In this document: piece after piece, positions 8,209-18,077 of the stretch
How positions within the stretch are numbered: the stretch's first letter is position 1
Layout: each line of letters starts with the position of its first letter
From: Myxococcus sp. CA023
GTDB taxonomy: Bacteria; Myxococcota; Myxococcia; Myxococcales; Myxococcaceae
Direction: 5' to 3'
Assembly (NCBI RefSeq): GCF_010998615.1
Contig: NZ_JAAEAH010000062.1
Coordinates: 1-57,898, forward strand
Length of the DNA stretch: 57,898 bases
Position numbers and translations under genes: made by a program
The notes under the pieces: generated by a model
Database searches by the model: none
Told to the model about the DNA's origin: nothing
Seen by the model: the letters and a program-made list of their open reading frames with translations, nothing else

Positions 8209-9193
8209 TGTCGGGAGCCTGGGGCGGCGGTGGCGGAACGTACGTCGTGTCGATGAGCGAGTAGCCGAAGGCCAGCGCGTCGCGGCAGGCGTCAGCGGAG
8301 GCATCCGCGCGTGCGTATTTCACCATGTCCGACTCGGACACGAAGCGCATCAGCTTGTCCTCCGGCAGCCCCGGCGTGGACATGCGCCGCAGCGACGCCA
8401 TCAGCTCGGAGCTGGTGCACTCCAGCGCCTCGAAGCCGTAGCGCTCGCCCAGGTAGCCCCGGACGATTTCGGACAGCCGGAAGTAGAAGTCCTTCACCCG
8501 GCCGCGCGAGGGCAAATCCTCCGCCTTCAGCGCGTCCAGCGCCTTGCGCGTGCGCACGTCCAGGGGCAGCGCCGGCACCACCTCCACGTGCTTGGGCCGG
8601 TTCCTCCACCAGCGGAAAAGCACCCACGCCAGCAGCGCCGCGGCCAGCACGCCCAGCACCGTGAGCACCAGGCGCCACGAACGGATGGGCACCTCCTCCG
8701 GCGGCTTGTAGTCGAAGAGGTCCGCGCCCTGCCCCTCCGCGTCCGGCGGCAGCGTGGACGTCACGTCCACCGTGCGGCCCGGCACCGTGAACGCCTTGGG
8801 CCCCTCCGGCGTGGCCACGTCGAAGGGCAGCGCCGGCACCGCCACCGAGCCCAGGGCGAAGGCGGACATCCGCACCCGGAACGTGGTGGTCGCAGACTCC
8901 TGCCCGTCCTGGCGCTGGCGCGTCTGGTCCAGGAACTCGAAGTCCCCCGTCTCCTGGGGCACCTTCAGTTCGTAGCGGTGCTCCTTCGGATGGGTGATGA
9001 CCACCTCGTAGACGAAGGGGTCACCGATGCGGACCTGCTGCGGCTCCAGCCGCACGGACAGGTTCCGCGGTTCGACCTGCTCCGTCGTCGCGGCCGCCGG
9101 TGCGGGGGCCGGAGCCTGGGCCCACGCCGGAGCCGCCACCGCCAGAGCCGTCACCACGAGCCACACCGCCAGCAGGGGGATGAGCCGGTTCAT
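8183..9193 (-). CDS. BatD-like exported membrane protein
   Basis: A 336-residue protein with a cleavable signal peptide (LIPLLAVWLVVTALAVAAPAWAQA). A beta-sandwich extracytoplasmic region follows (LSVRLEPQQVRIGDPFVYEVVIT), then one membrane helix (WRLVLTVLGVLAAALLAWVLF, about 173-193). The helical cytoplasmic tail includes FYFRLSEIVRGYLGERYGFEALECTSSEL, a pattern shared with BatD C-termini. It starts at ATG 9193, overlapping the DUF58 gene stop by 4 nt. It is best seen as a short second BatD-type protein in the position between the DUF58 gene and batA. Its role is inferred only from context. Confidence 0.82.
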   Translation of the reverse strand: MNRLIPLLAVWLVVTALAVAAPAWAQAPAPAPAAATTEQVEPRNLSVRLEPQQVRIGDPFVYEVVITHPKEHRYELKVPQETGDFEFLDQTRQRQDGQESATTTFRVRMSAFALGSVAVPALPFDVATPEGPKAFTVPGRTVDVTSTLPPDAEGQGADLFDYKPPEEVPIRSWRLVLTVLGVLAAALLAWVLFRWWRNRPKHVEVVPALPLDVRTRKALDALKAEDLPSRGRVKDFYFRLSEIVRGYLGERYGFEALECTSSELMASLRRMSTPGLPEDKLMRFVSESDMVKYARADASADACRDALAFGYSLIDTTYVPPPPPQAPDNAAAPRVQ

Positions 9194-10071
9194 GCCGCCA
9201 TCCTCCGGGCCCGCGCGCGGAAGAAGTTCGCCAACGCCTTGCCGTGGTCATCACCTGCGCGCAGCTCCACGTGGTCCAGCTCCAGCTTCTTGAACAGCTT
9301 GCGCCGCTCGTCGCGCGCGGCCTGCATGGCCCGGGCGAAGCGGCCTCGCACGCGCGGGTCGCTGGTGTCGACGACGAAGCGCTCGCCCGTCTCCGGGTCC
9401 TCCATGTCCACCAGGCCCAGCCGCGGGAAGGCCTCCTCCAACGGGTCCGCCACCACCACCGGCACCAGGTCGTGCTTGCGCCCCACCAGCCGCAGCGGCT
9501 TCTCGTAGTCGCGCGCCTGGAAGTCGGAGATGAGGAACGTCACCGCCTTCCGCTTCGCCACCCGCGTCAGGTAGTTGAGCCCCGCGGCCAGGTCCGTCCC
9601 CCGCCCCTGCGGCTGGAACGTGAGGATGTCGCTCACCAGCCGCAGCACGTGCGTGCGGCCCTTGCGCGGCGGAACCACCTTCTCCACCCGGTCCGAGAAG
9701 AGGACGAGCCCCACCCGGTCATTGTTGGCGATGGCGCTGAACGCGATCTGCGCCGCCACCTCCGCGGCGACCTCCGACTTGGTGCGCTCGCGCGAGCCGA
9801 ACTCCTTCGACGCGGAGACGTCCACCACCAGCATCACCGTCAGCTCGCGCTCCTCGGTGAAGACCTTGACGTAGGCCTCATCCATGCGCGCGGTGACGTT
9901 CCAGTCGATGATGCGAATCTCGTCACCGGGCTGGTACTGGCGCACCTCGGAGAAGGCCATGCCCCGGCCCTTGAAGACCGAATGGTACTGGCCGGCAAGC
10001 ATGTCGGAGACCACCTTGCGGGTGCGAATCTCCAGCTTGCGGATGCGGCGGATGAGGTCCTTGGGAAGCAC
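9190..10071 (-). CDS. DUF58 domain protein
   Basis: A 293-residue cytoplasmic protein of the DUF58 family that accompanies MoxR ATPases. The family signature YQPGDEIRIIDWNVTAR is at residues 46-62. A VWA-like fold follows with MLVVDVSASKEFG and a later FLISDFQA. There is no signal peptide or membrane helix. The start is GTG 10071, 30 nt after the moxR stop. It overlaps the BatD-like gene by 4 nt. DUF58 proteins are commonly taken to be MoxR partners or substrates; their biochemical role is not settled. Confidence 0.9.
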   Translation of the reverse strand: MLPKDLIRRIRKLEIRTRKVVSDMLAGQYHSVFKGRGMAFSEVRQYQPGDEIRIIDWNVTARMDEAYVKVFTEERELTVMLVVDVSASKEFGSRERTKSEVAAEVAAQIAFSAIANNDRVGLVLFSDRVEKVVPPRKGRTHVLRLVSDILTFQPQGRGTDLAAGLNYLTRVAKRKAVTFLISDFQARDYEKPLRLVGRKHDLVPVVVADPLEEAFPRLGLVDMEDPETGERFVVDTSDPRVRGRFARAMQAARDERRKLFKKLELDHVELRAGDDHGKALANFFRARARRMAA

Positions 10072-10101
10072 GGGGCGCCTGGCGGGCTCGAGGAGGAAGG
10101 G

Positions 10102-11091
<990 letters not shown>

Positions 11092-11286
11092 GTCGCCTCG
11101 TGTCGGACTGGCGGCGGGCAGCCTAGGGTTTACAGGGTATCCGGCTCAACACCGCTGAGGGCCGCGCATTCCAGTATGTTGCCCGTCCGTCCGCCCCTCC
11201 TGGAGTGTCCTCCCCATGTACCACTCACAGCCGCCACGCCAACCCCTGTTCCACTCCCGGCGGACGGCGGTGTCGAGGAAGCTGGT

Positions 11287-12177
11287 ATGAAGGCCCCCTC
11301 GGTGGGACCGGTGGAAGCCGCGTTGCTGGCCCAGTTGGCCCCGGCGGTGGTCGCGACGGTTCACTGGTTGCCGGGCGGCGGGGCCCTCCGGGTCCTGGAG
11401 GCGGGCACAGGCCCCACGGTGGTGCTGCTCCACGGGCGCGGCGGCGCGGCCTCCCAGTGGTTCACCTACCTGACGGTCCTCGCCCGGGGCCACCGCGTGC
11501 TGGCGGTGGACCTGCCGGGCTTCGGCATGTCGTCCGCCCCCGAAGGCCCGCTGGCCACCGGCGAGGACGCGGCGGCCTTCTTCACCGCCCCCATTGAGGC
11601 GCTGCTGTCCCAGCTCGCCCCGGGCCCGGTGGCCGTGGTGGGCCACTCGCTGGGCGGGCTCGTGGCGCTGGAGCTCGCGCTGCGCGGCCGGGTACCGGTG
11701 GAGCGGCTGGCCCTGGTGGATGCCATGGGCCTGGGCCCGGAGATGGCGCGAAAAGCCCGCCTCTTCTTCCGCGCCGGTCCCGAACGGCTGGCGCGCTCGC
11801 TGGGGCCATGGGCCTGGGCCCAGCTGATGCCGCCGCCCCCGACGCCGCTGGGTGAGCGGCTGGGCGCCCTGGAGTACGAACTGCACACCCGCCCGGGCGC
11901 CAGCCCCGACGCCGCGCGGGCCTTCAACCGGCTCGTGCCCGTGGCTGGCCCTGTCTTCCATCGCGCGGAGAAGCTCGATTCCGTGACGGCGCCGGTGCTG
12001 CTCGTCTGGGGTGAACACGAGGACACGCTGCCCGTCTCCATCGCCGAGCAGGCGGCACGGCGCCTTCCCCAGGCCCGGCTCCTGCGCCTGAACGCGGGCC
12101 ACAGCCCCCACCAGGAACGTCCGGAGCGCGTGCTCCCCGAATTGAAGGCGTTCCTCGCCGCGCCCCAGGAGGGTTAA
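11287..12177 (+). CDS. Alpha/beta hydrolase
   Basis: A 296-residue alpha/beta hydrolase. It has the oxyanion-hole HGRGG segment (VVLLHGRGGAASQW), the nucleophile elbow GHSLGG with the catalytic Ser, an Asp-bearing strand (VLLVWGEHED) and the catalytic His in NAGHSPHQERP. Large lipase-type insertions are absent; the fold resembles the epoxide hydrolase/peroxidase-like cytosolic branch. The start is ATG 11287 with GAGGAAG 7 nt upstream. The frame is open far upstream because it runs across the moxR region, but those codons are not coding. The substrate cannot be inferred. Confidence 0.88.
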   Translation: MKAPSVGPVEAALLAQLAPAVVATVHWLPGGGALRVLEAGTGPTVVLLHGRGGAASQWFTYLTVLARGHRVLAVDLPGFGMSSAPEGPLATGEDAAAFFTAPIEALLSQLAPGPVAVVGHSLGGLVALELALRGRVPVERLALVDAMGLGPEMARKARLFFRAGPERLARSLGPWAWAQLMPPPPTPLGERLGALEYELHTRPGASPDAARAFNRLVPVAGPVFHRAEKLDSVTAPVLLVWGEHEDTLPVSIAEQAARRLPQARLLRLNAGHSPHQERPERVLPELKAFLAAPQEG

Positions 12178-12321
12178 ACCAAGGATTGTGATTCTCGAAC
12201 GGCTGCCCACGACGAGCTGCCCGCTCGCGATGGTGGCGACCGGCACCAGCGACCAGGACTCCCTTCGAGGATGTAGCCTCGGCTGGAGTTCGGGCCGCTA
12301 ACTGACTGGAACTACGGCAGA

Positions 12322-12368
12322 GGCCGGCGGAGAAGCCAGCCGCCGCAAGGTCGCCCGGCCTTTTCCTT
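12322..12368 (+). terminator. Probable intrinsic terminator between convergent genes
   Basis: GGCCGG (12322-12327) can pair with CCGGCC (12355-12360), with an inner CGGCGG/CCGCCG stem (12325-12330 and 12340-12345) as an alternative. TTTTCC follows directly. It lies after the hydrolase stop at 12177 and before the opposing regulator stop at 12396. The rest of the 218-nt gap shows nothing else I can name. Confidence 0.55.
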
Positions 12369-12395
12369 GGCCTCGAGTCCTGATGTGCACCCCTT

Positions 12396-13085
12396 CTACT
12401 TCGTGTGACGCAGCTGGGCTTCCCAGCGCCGGCGCAATGTAGAACGGCGCTCGGGGTAGAGCGCGTCGAGGAAATCCACGCTGAGCAATCGCTCCGTCCT
12501 GAAGATCCGAAAGTCCCGACGCAGCTCACACCATGCGATCAACACGCGAACGCCGGTCACGTAGCCCACGAGAATCGGCCACACCGTGCGCTTGCTCGTC
12601 GTGCCTTCCGCATCGGCGTAGTGAATGTGGAGCTTCAATTGCTTCCGCGACCACTCACGCAGTCGGCTCAGGTCGACGGTTCCGTCCGGATGCTGCTGCT
12701 TCGCCGGCGGAGTGCCCACCACCGGGTCGTCGACCAGCTCGCGCAGGTGCTTCGGTACGATGGCGGCGACCTTCGCCAACACATCTCCCGCTGCCGCCGA
12801 CAACGTCCTGTCTGCGTTGGCCGCCACCCACTGTGCGCCGAGCACCACTGCCTCGATTTCGCTCGGCGTCAGCATCAACGGCGGCAGGTCGAAGCCGCGC
12901 TCGAGCACGTAGCCGACACCCGCTTCTCCTCGAATCGGCACGCGACGCGCCATCAACGCCGCGAGGTCCCGGTACACCGTGCGCTGACTCGTCTCGAGTT
13001 GCTCGGCGATCGCGCTGGCCGTCATCGGCCCCTTTGCCCGCCGCAGCACCTGCAGAATCTCGAACAGCCGGTCAGCGCGTCGCAT
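12396..13085 (-). CDS. YafY-type HTH/WYL transcriptional regulator
   Basis: A 229-residue regulator. Residues 1-60 form a DeoR/HTH_11-type winged helix (RLFEILQVLRRAKGPMTASAIAEQL, then TSQRTVYRDLAAL as recognition helix). The rest is a WYL-like ligand domain (LPPLMLTPSEIEAVVLGAQWVA, VLIAWCELRRDFRIFRTERL). This layout is that of YafY-family one-component regulators. It starts 12 nt after the DUF1761 gene, so the two are one operon. A strong palindrome upstream of that operon (13546-13577) is a natural autoregulatory site. Third positions use more A/T than the neighbours (several CGA, GCA and GAA codons), a mild hint of a different origin. Confidence 0.88.
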   Translation of the reverse strand: MRRADRLFEILQVLRRAKGPMTASAIAEQLETSQRTVYRDLAALMARRVPIRGEAGVGYVLERGFDLPPLMLTPSEIEAVVLGAQWVAANADRTLSAAAGDVLAKVAAIVPKHLRELVDDPVVGTPPAKQQHPDGTVDLSRLREWSRKQLKLHIHYADAEGTTSKRTVWPILVGYVTGVRVLIAWCELRRDFRIFRTERLLSVDFLDALYPERRSTLRRRWEAQLRHTK

Positions 13086-13097
13086 GCGTCCTCTGCG

Positions 13098-13508
13098 CTA
13101 TGCCATCGCGGTAAGAATAGCGCAGCTCACGAGGTTGCTGAGCAGGAAGTAGGGAGCGTTGATGACACCGTACAGAACCGGCCGCGGGATGTTCGGGTTG
13201 ATGGCCACGTTGAACACCGTGGCGACGAGATAGCCGACTCCGCTGATGGCTCCGAACACGAGCGCATTCGACATCGCGTCGATGTGAAACGTTCGCAGCA
13301 GCATCGCGTTCGCCATCGTCACCACGAGTCCGCAGAGCAGGGGACCTGCGATGAAGATCGGCTCCGGCTTACGGCCCATGAGGTCGGCGCGCCCGAGCGC
13401 CAGCGCATACGGCTTCGGGATGACCCCCATGAACCACGCCGCGCCAAGCATCTGCAGCGCCACGGCCGAGAGAAGAACCGCGAACCAATTGATCGAAAGA
13501 GTGAACAT
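13098..13508 (-). CDS. DUF1761 family small membrane protein
   Basis: A 136-residue integral membrane protein with four hydrophobic helices. The N-terminal segment INWFAVLLSAVALQMLGAAWFMG with PKPYALALGR is typical of DUF1761, a family of unknown function often next to small stress regulators. The start is ATG 13508. The gene is first in a two-gene operon with the YafY-type regulator. The pairing suggests the regulator controls this membrane protein, possibly in response to a small ligand. No further function can be supported. Confidence 0.82.
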   Translation of the reverse strand: MFTLSINWFAVLLSAVALQMLGAAWFMGVIPKPYALALGRADLMGRKPEPIFIAGPLLCGLVVTMANAMLLRTFHIDAMSNALVFGAISGVGYLVATVFNVAINPNIPRPVLYGVINAPYFLLSNLVSCAILTAMA

Positions 13509-13545
13509 CGTGTACGTCCCCGGTTGAGGTGAGACGCATGAAGTA

Positions 13546-13577
13546 CTGCCACCCTGTTGCCACCGTGGTGGCAGCAG
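13546..13577 (-). promoter_or_regulatory. Near-perfect palindrome plus third half-site, probable operator
   Basis: CTGTTGCCACC (13554-13564) and GGTGGCAGCAG (13567-13577) form an 11-bp inverted repeat with one mismatch and a 2-bp centre. A third half-site CTGCCACC (13546-13553) abuts it. The site ends 38 nt upstream of the DUF1761 start, a position suited to an operator. The YafY-type regulator of the same operon is the obvious candidate binder. The remainder of 13578-13806 holds only a GC-rich inverted repeat (CGGGCGCC/GGCGCCCG, 13656-13680). Confidence 0.55.
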
Positions 13578-13806
13578 AGAGTCGCTTGCTTCACGCCGCC
13601 GTCGGTCACCACGTACTGGCCAACCAAGGAACGTGATTCACGAACGGCCGCCTGGCGGGCGCCCGGCAGGCAGGCGCCCGACGGCGTTCGGGTGACACGG
13701 GCTGGTCCGGTGGTCGGAGTTCGTCCTGGCGGCGCTTGTCCTGGCCTTCCTGGATGGCAACCGTCCAGCCGTGTCACCCACGGACACCGCCGCCAGGGAG
13801 GCTGCC

Positions 13807-14154
13807 ATGAATCACAAGACGCACGAGCGCCATGACCACGTCCACGCCAAGGGCTGTGGCCATCCCGCCATCCAGCACCAGGACCACGTGGACTATCTGC
13901 ACGACGGGCACCTGCACCACTCGCACTCGGACCACACGGACGAATGCACGCTCGCCGAAGACGCGCGCAATCCCGCGCAATGCACGCCGCAGCATGCCTG
14001 TGGTGCCCATGAAACCACGCACCGCCACGGCCCCTCGTGTGGCCACGCGGCCGCGCCGCACGGGAACCACATGGACTATCTCGTGGACGGCCACCTGCAT
14101 CACCCGCACGACGGCCACTGCGACGACCACGGCAAGGTGCAGGTCCTGAGCTGA
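13807..14154 (+). CDS. His-rich metal-binding protein
   Basis: A 115-residue protein dominated by His, Asp and Cys. It has two copies of a D/N-H-x-D-Y-L-x-D-G-H-L-H-H box (DHVDYLHDGHLHH and NHMDYLVDGHLHH), each preceded by an HGxxCGH-like segment. No signal peptide or membrane helix is visible. The start is ATG 13807 with GGGAGG 6 nt upstream; an in-frame start further up lacks a site. The composition indicates divalent metal binding (Zn, Ni or Co likely). Similar short His-box proteins are found near zinc homeostasis genes in other bacteria, but no transporter is adjacent here. Confidence 0.8.
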   Translation: MNHKTHERHDHVHAKGCGHPAIQHQDHVDYLHDGHLHHSHSDHTDECTLAEDARNPAQCTPQHACGAHETTHRHGPSCGHAAAPHGNHMDYLVDGHLHHPHDGHCDDHGKVQVLS

Positions 14155-14157
14155 AGC

Positions 14158-14205
14158 GAAGACGTGACGGAAGACCTCTCCCCCCGAGAGGCCCCGCCCG
14201 TCTTC
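14158..14205. terminator. Bidirectional hairpin between convergent genes
   Basis: GAAGACG (14158-14164) pairs with CGTCTTC (14199-14205), and inside it CCTCTC (14175-14180) pairs with GAGAGG (14186-14191). It fills the gap between the His-rich gene and the opposing thioredoxin gene. T-tracts are weak, so factor-assisted termination is possible. Confidence 0.5.
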
Positions 14206-14228
14206 ACGCGGGACAGAGGCGTGCCGTC

Positions 14229-14615
14229 TCAAGCCTGGGACGGCGCGCCGTGCTGTGCCTCGCGATCCACCAACTGCTTGCGCACCTCGTTCATGTCGAG
14301 CGCGCGCACCTGGCGGATGAGGTCATCCAGCGCGCTGGCCGGCAGCGCTCCCGCCTGTTCGAACAACATGATGCCGTCACGGAAGACCATCAGCGTGGGG
14401 ATGGAGCGGATGGCGAAAGCCCCCGCGAGTTCCACCTCCGCGTCGGTGTCGAGCTTGCCGAAGACGAGGTCCGGATTCTTCGTGCTCGCCTGTTCGAACA
14501 CAGGCGCGAAGGTGCGGCACGGTGCGCACCACTCGGCCCACCAGTCGAGGAGGACGATTCCCTCCTTCGAGACGATTTCCTTGAAGTTGGCTTTGGTGAT
14601 GTCGATGGTTGCCAT
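14229..14615 (-). CDS. trxA: Thioredoxin
   Basis: A 128-residue cytoplasmic thioredoxin with the canonical WCAPC active site (Cys30 and Cys33) in LLDWWAEWCAPC and the cis-Pro in IRSIPTLMVF. Length and motif order match ordinary thioredoxins apart from a roughly 20-residue C-terminal extension (EVRKQLVDREAQHGAPSQA). It would reduce protein disulfides using thioredoxin reductase, which is not encoded here. The start is ATG 14615. Its ribosome site is embedded in an inverted repeat (14618-14658), so translation may be conditional. The upstream gene is 145 nt away on the same strand. Confidence 0.93.
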   Translation of the reverse strand: MATIDITKANFKEIVSKEGIVLLDWWAEWCAPCRTFAPVFEQASTKNPDLVFGKLDTDAEVELAGAFAIRSIPTLMVFRDGIMLFEQAGALPASALDDLIRQVRALDMNEVRKQLVDREAQHGAPSQA

Positions 14616-14617
14616 GC

Positions 14618-14658
14618 CCTGACACTGGGCCCTCCCCCCCGGAGGCGCCAGTGTCAGG
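14618..14658 (-). promoter_or_regulatory. Inverted repeat bracketing the thioredoxin ribosome site
   Basis: CCTGACACTGG (14618-14628) and CCAGTGTCAGG (14648-14658) are perfect 11-bp complements. On the minus-strand transcript the loop holds the purine-rich GGGGGGGAGGG ribosome site and a complementary GCCTCC that could pair with it. The right arm ends 2 nt before the start codon. It could be a translational switch, an operator, or a terminator of the upstream gene that ends at 14760. Confidence 0.5.
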
Positions 14659-14759
14659 ACGTGGCCAGCCAGGCTCCCCCCAGGGCCCGACTCCCAGTCA
14701 CCTTGAGCTCAGCGCGGCGGCGACCCATGACGGGTGGACCGCCGGGACAGCGGGCGGGC

Positions 14760-15725
14760 TCAGCCCCAGACGCTCGCCCGGCCCATGAACTGCGCCAAGT
14801 CCAGGCGGTTGGACTGCGTCTCGCGGCGGGGGGCCTTCGCCGTGAAGGACTCCAAATCCTGGAGACTGATGTGGACCTCCTTGCTGGACTTGGACTTGCT
14901 GGCACCCTGGTCCACCGAACGCAACGCCGTGGGGTGGTTGATCAGAAACTGCGCCGCCTCACGGAGCTCCTTCGGCGCGCCGCTGCTCGGGTCCGCCACG
15001 CGCTTGAGCTCCGACATGCCGATGTTGTTGTCCCCGGCGCCCTTGCCGCTGGCGTTCATGCCCACGCCCTCGGCGAAGTTGAAGTGGTCCTTGAGCGTCT
15101 GGGCCGCCTTGTAGACGTCCATGGGCTCCTGGCGGCCAGCGCCGAAGGGCGGGCGGGACAGAGGGCCGAACGAAGGGCCACACAGGTCCAGCCGAGGCGG
15201 CAGGTTGGGACGGTGCGGGTTGGGCAGGCCGCCCGGGCCACCAAGTCCGCCGCCGAAGCCGCCTCCGAACCCGGAATCGAACAACGACGGACGCTGCGGG
15301 AAGCAAGGCCGCTGCGGAGCCCCGGAGTCCGACGCATTGCCCGCGCGCGCCTGGAGGTCCGCCTTGCTCAGGTGCACCTCATTGTTGCCGCCATGGGCCT
15401 TGCTGGCGCCCTGGTCCAGCGAGCGCAGGGCGATGGGGTGGTCGAGCATCCACTTCGCGGCGGCGCGGACGTCGGGCGGGAAGCCGCTGTTCGGGTCCGC
15501 CACGCGCTTGAGCTCCGACGTCCCGATGTTGTTGTCCCCGGCGCCCTTGCCGCTGGCGTTCATGCCCACGCCCTCGATGGCGTCGAAGTGCTTGAGCACC
15601 GTCTGCGCCGCCTTGGACGGGTCCATCGACTGGTAGGCCGCCTGGTAGCGGTCCGTCGGGCCGCAGCCACGGGTGTTGCCGGAGAAGCCGCTGCACTGGA
15701 TGGACTTCGCGATGGACAGGCTCAT
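14760..15725 (-). CDS. Protein with two EF-hand-like internal repeats
   Basis: A 321-residue protein of two homologous ~85-residue units (about 39-124 and 207-291). They are joined by a Gly/Pro/Phe-rich linker (GGGFGGGLGGPGG). Each unit contains the identical block GVGMNASGKGAGDNNIG then SELKRVADP, a helix (AAAKWMLDHPIALRSLDQ versus AAQFLINHPTALRSVDQ) and an Asp/Asn-rich end before a final LxKADL/LQDL. The order resembles EF-hand-like repeats of secreted harpin/translocator-type proteins, but the loop is not a canonical EF-hand. No signal peptide is present. The two units share an almost identical 86-nt DNA stretch. Function is unknown. Confidence 0.75.
   Translation of the reverse strand: MSLSIAKSIQCSGFSGNTRGCGPTDRYQAAYQSMDPSKAAQTVLKHFDAIEGVGMNASGKGAGDNNIGTSELKRVADPNSGFPPDVRAAAKWMLDHPIALRSLDQGASKAHGGNNEVHLSKADLQARAGNASDSGAPQRPCFPQRPSLFDSGFGGGFGGGLGGPGGLPNPHRPNLPPRLDLCGPSFGPLSRPPFGAGRQEPMDVYKAAQTLKDHFNFAEGVGMNASGKGAGDNNIGMSELKRVADPSSGAPKELREAAQFLINHPTALRSVDQGASKSKSSKEVHISLQDLESFTAKAPRRETQSNRLDLAQFMGRASVWG
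14987..15072 (-). repeat. Internal direct repeat, copy 1
   Basis: Matches 15491-15576 at 84 of 86 positions with no gap; it encodes the core of the second protein repeat. The flanking parts of the two units have diverged much further. Confidence 0.9.
15491..15576 (-). repeat. Internal direct repeat, copy 2
   Basis: Partner of 14987-15072 (two mismatches in 86 nt, 504 nt apart). It encodes the core of the first protein repeat. The near-identity inside otherwise diverged units points to gene conversion or strong constraint. Confidence 0.9.
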
Positions 15726-15894
15726 GGTCGTGACTCCTGATAGCGATTGCTACGATGGTTTGGATTGGGGGCAGGTGGCTGTTTCAGCCGAAAGCCCCGC
15801 GCGCTGACTACATGAACATTCTCCGTCGGATACGCGCGATGTTTCGTGCGGTGTTTTTGTTTGTTTTTCGCGCGCCTTAGAGGGGAACGAACAC

Positions 15895-15960
15895 AAAGCA
15901 AAGACAAATAAGCCCACCCGCGAAGTGCCTTGCCATTCAAGGCAAGACATCGCGGGTGGG
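15895..15960 (-). ncRNA. Hairpin with T-rich tail in a 448-nt gap; possible small-RNA terminator or attenuator
   Basis: CCCACCCGCGA (15913-15923) pairs perfectly with TCGCGGGTGGG (15950-15960), and CTTGCC (15929-15934) pairs with GGCAAG (15941-15946) inside. Read on the minus strand the stem is followed by CTTATTTGTCTTTGCTTTG, a T-rich run unusual in this GC-rich DNA. No minus-strand gene lies upstream within the gap (the next gene, at 16174, is divergent). A short transcript starting between 15960 and 16170, or a leader attenuator of the gene at 15725, would explain it. The rest of 15726-15894 is AT-richer but shows no gene. Confidence 0.4.
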
Positions 15961-16104
15961 CGGCTCGGCGGTGTCGTTCTCGATGCGGACCCAGGCCATT
16001 GCAGTGGGTGTGCCATGGCCCTCCAGCGCCTCCGGAGCCGAGGCGAGGCGCGCGCTCTAGAGGAGGACGCCCGGCAAGGCGCACCGGCGGGCCTGGTAAC
16101 CGCG

Positions 16105-16133
16105 GTTGTCAGGTGGCAACAACAGTTGTCACC
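16105..16133 (+). promoter_or_regulatory. Inverted and direct repeats upstream of the FHA activator
   Basis: GGTGGCAAC (16112-16120) and GTTGTCACC (16125-16133) form a 9-bp inverted repeat with one mismatch. GTTGTCA also occurs directly at 16105-16111 and 16125-16131, 20 bp apart. The site ends 40 nt before the GTG start at 16174. GTTGCCACC, the complement of the first arm, also occurs in the palindrome at 13554-13577. Confidence 0.45.
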
Positions 16134-16173
16134 CCCCCCTCCCCCGCGTGGGTGAGGTGGTAGCCTGCCCGCC

Positions 16174-17541
<1,368 letters not shown>

Positions 17542-17553
17542 GGGAGACGACGC

Positions 17554-18060
17554 ATGCGACCGCCCATCCGCGCCCGACCGCTCACGAAAGAGTCCTTCGC
17601 GCCATTCGGTGACGTCATCGGAATGGAGCTCGCGGGCGGGCATAGCGCCAACCAGGGCACGGCCACGCGGTATGACCGGGTGGCGAACCTGACGGGCAGC
17701 CGGCCCCAGGCACAGCCCAACCTCGCCGTGTTCCGCTCGGTGGCGAAGGCGCTGCCCTTCGAGGTGCAGCTACTGGAGCGGCACCCGTGCTCCACGCAGA
17801 TGTTCGTGGCGCTCGCGTGCCAGCGTTTCCTGGTGGTCGTCTGTCCGGACGACGCGCGCGGCGAGCCGGACCTGGACCGGCTGCAAGCATTCGTGTGCGG
17901 CCCCGGCCAGGGCGTGAATTACCGCCCCGGCCAGTGGCACCACCCCATCATCGCGCTGGATGGCCCCGCGGACCTGCTGATGCTCGCCTGGGAGGACGGC
18001 TCCGCCCTTGACTGCGAGGAGCGCCCCCTCACCACGCCCCTGCTCGTCACCAGCGGCTGA
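17554..18060 (+). CDS. allA: Ureidoglycolate lyase
   Basis: A 168-residue AllA-type protein. It would cleave ureidoglycolate to glyoxylate and urea in purine (allantoin) breakdown. Family features are the ANQGTATRYD segment near residues 32-41, PFEVQLLERHPCSTQMFVAL and the C-terminal GVNYRPGQWHHPIIAL metal/substrate region. It starts 12 nt after the FHA activator with GGGAGA upstream, so the two may be co-transcribed. Other purine-catabolic genes are not in the window. A short out-of-place copy of its 3' coding sequence lies at 18947-18985. Confidence 0.88.
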   Translation: MRPPIRARPLTKESFAPFGDVIGMELAGGHSANQGTATRYDRVANLTGSRPQAQPNLAVFRSVAKALPFEVQLLERHPCSTQMFVALACQRFLVVVCPDDARGEPDLDRLQAFVCGPGQGVNYRPGQWHHPIIALDGPADLLMLAWEDGSALDCEERPLTTPLLVTSG

Positions 18061-18077
18061 ACGGCGCCACGCGCGCG

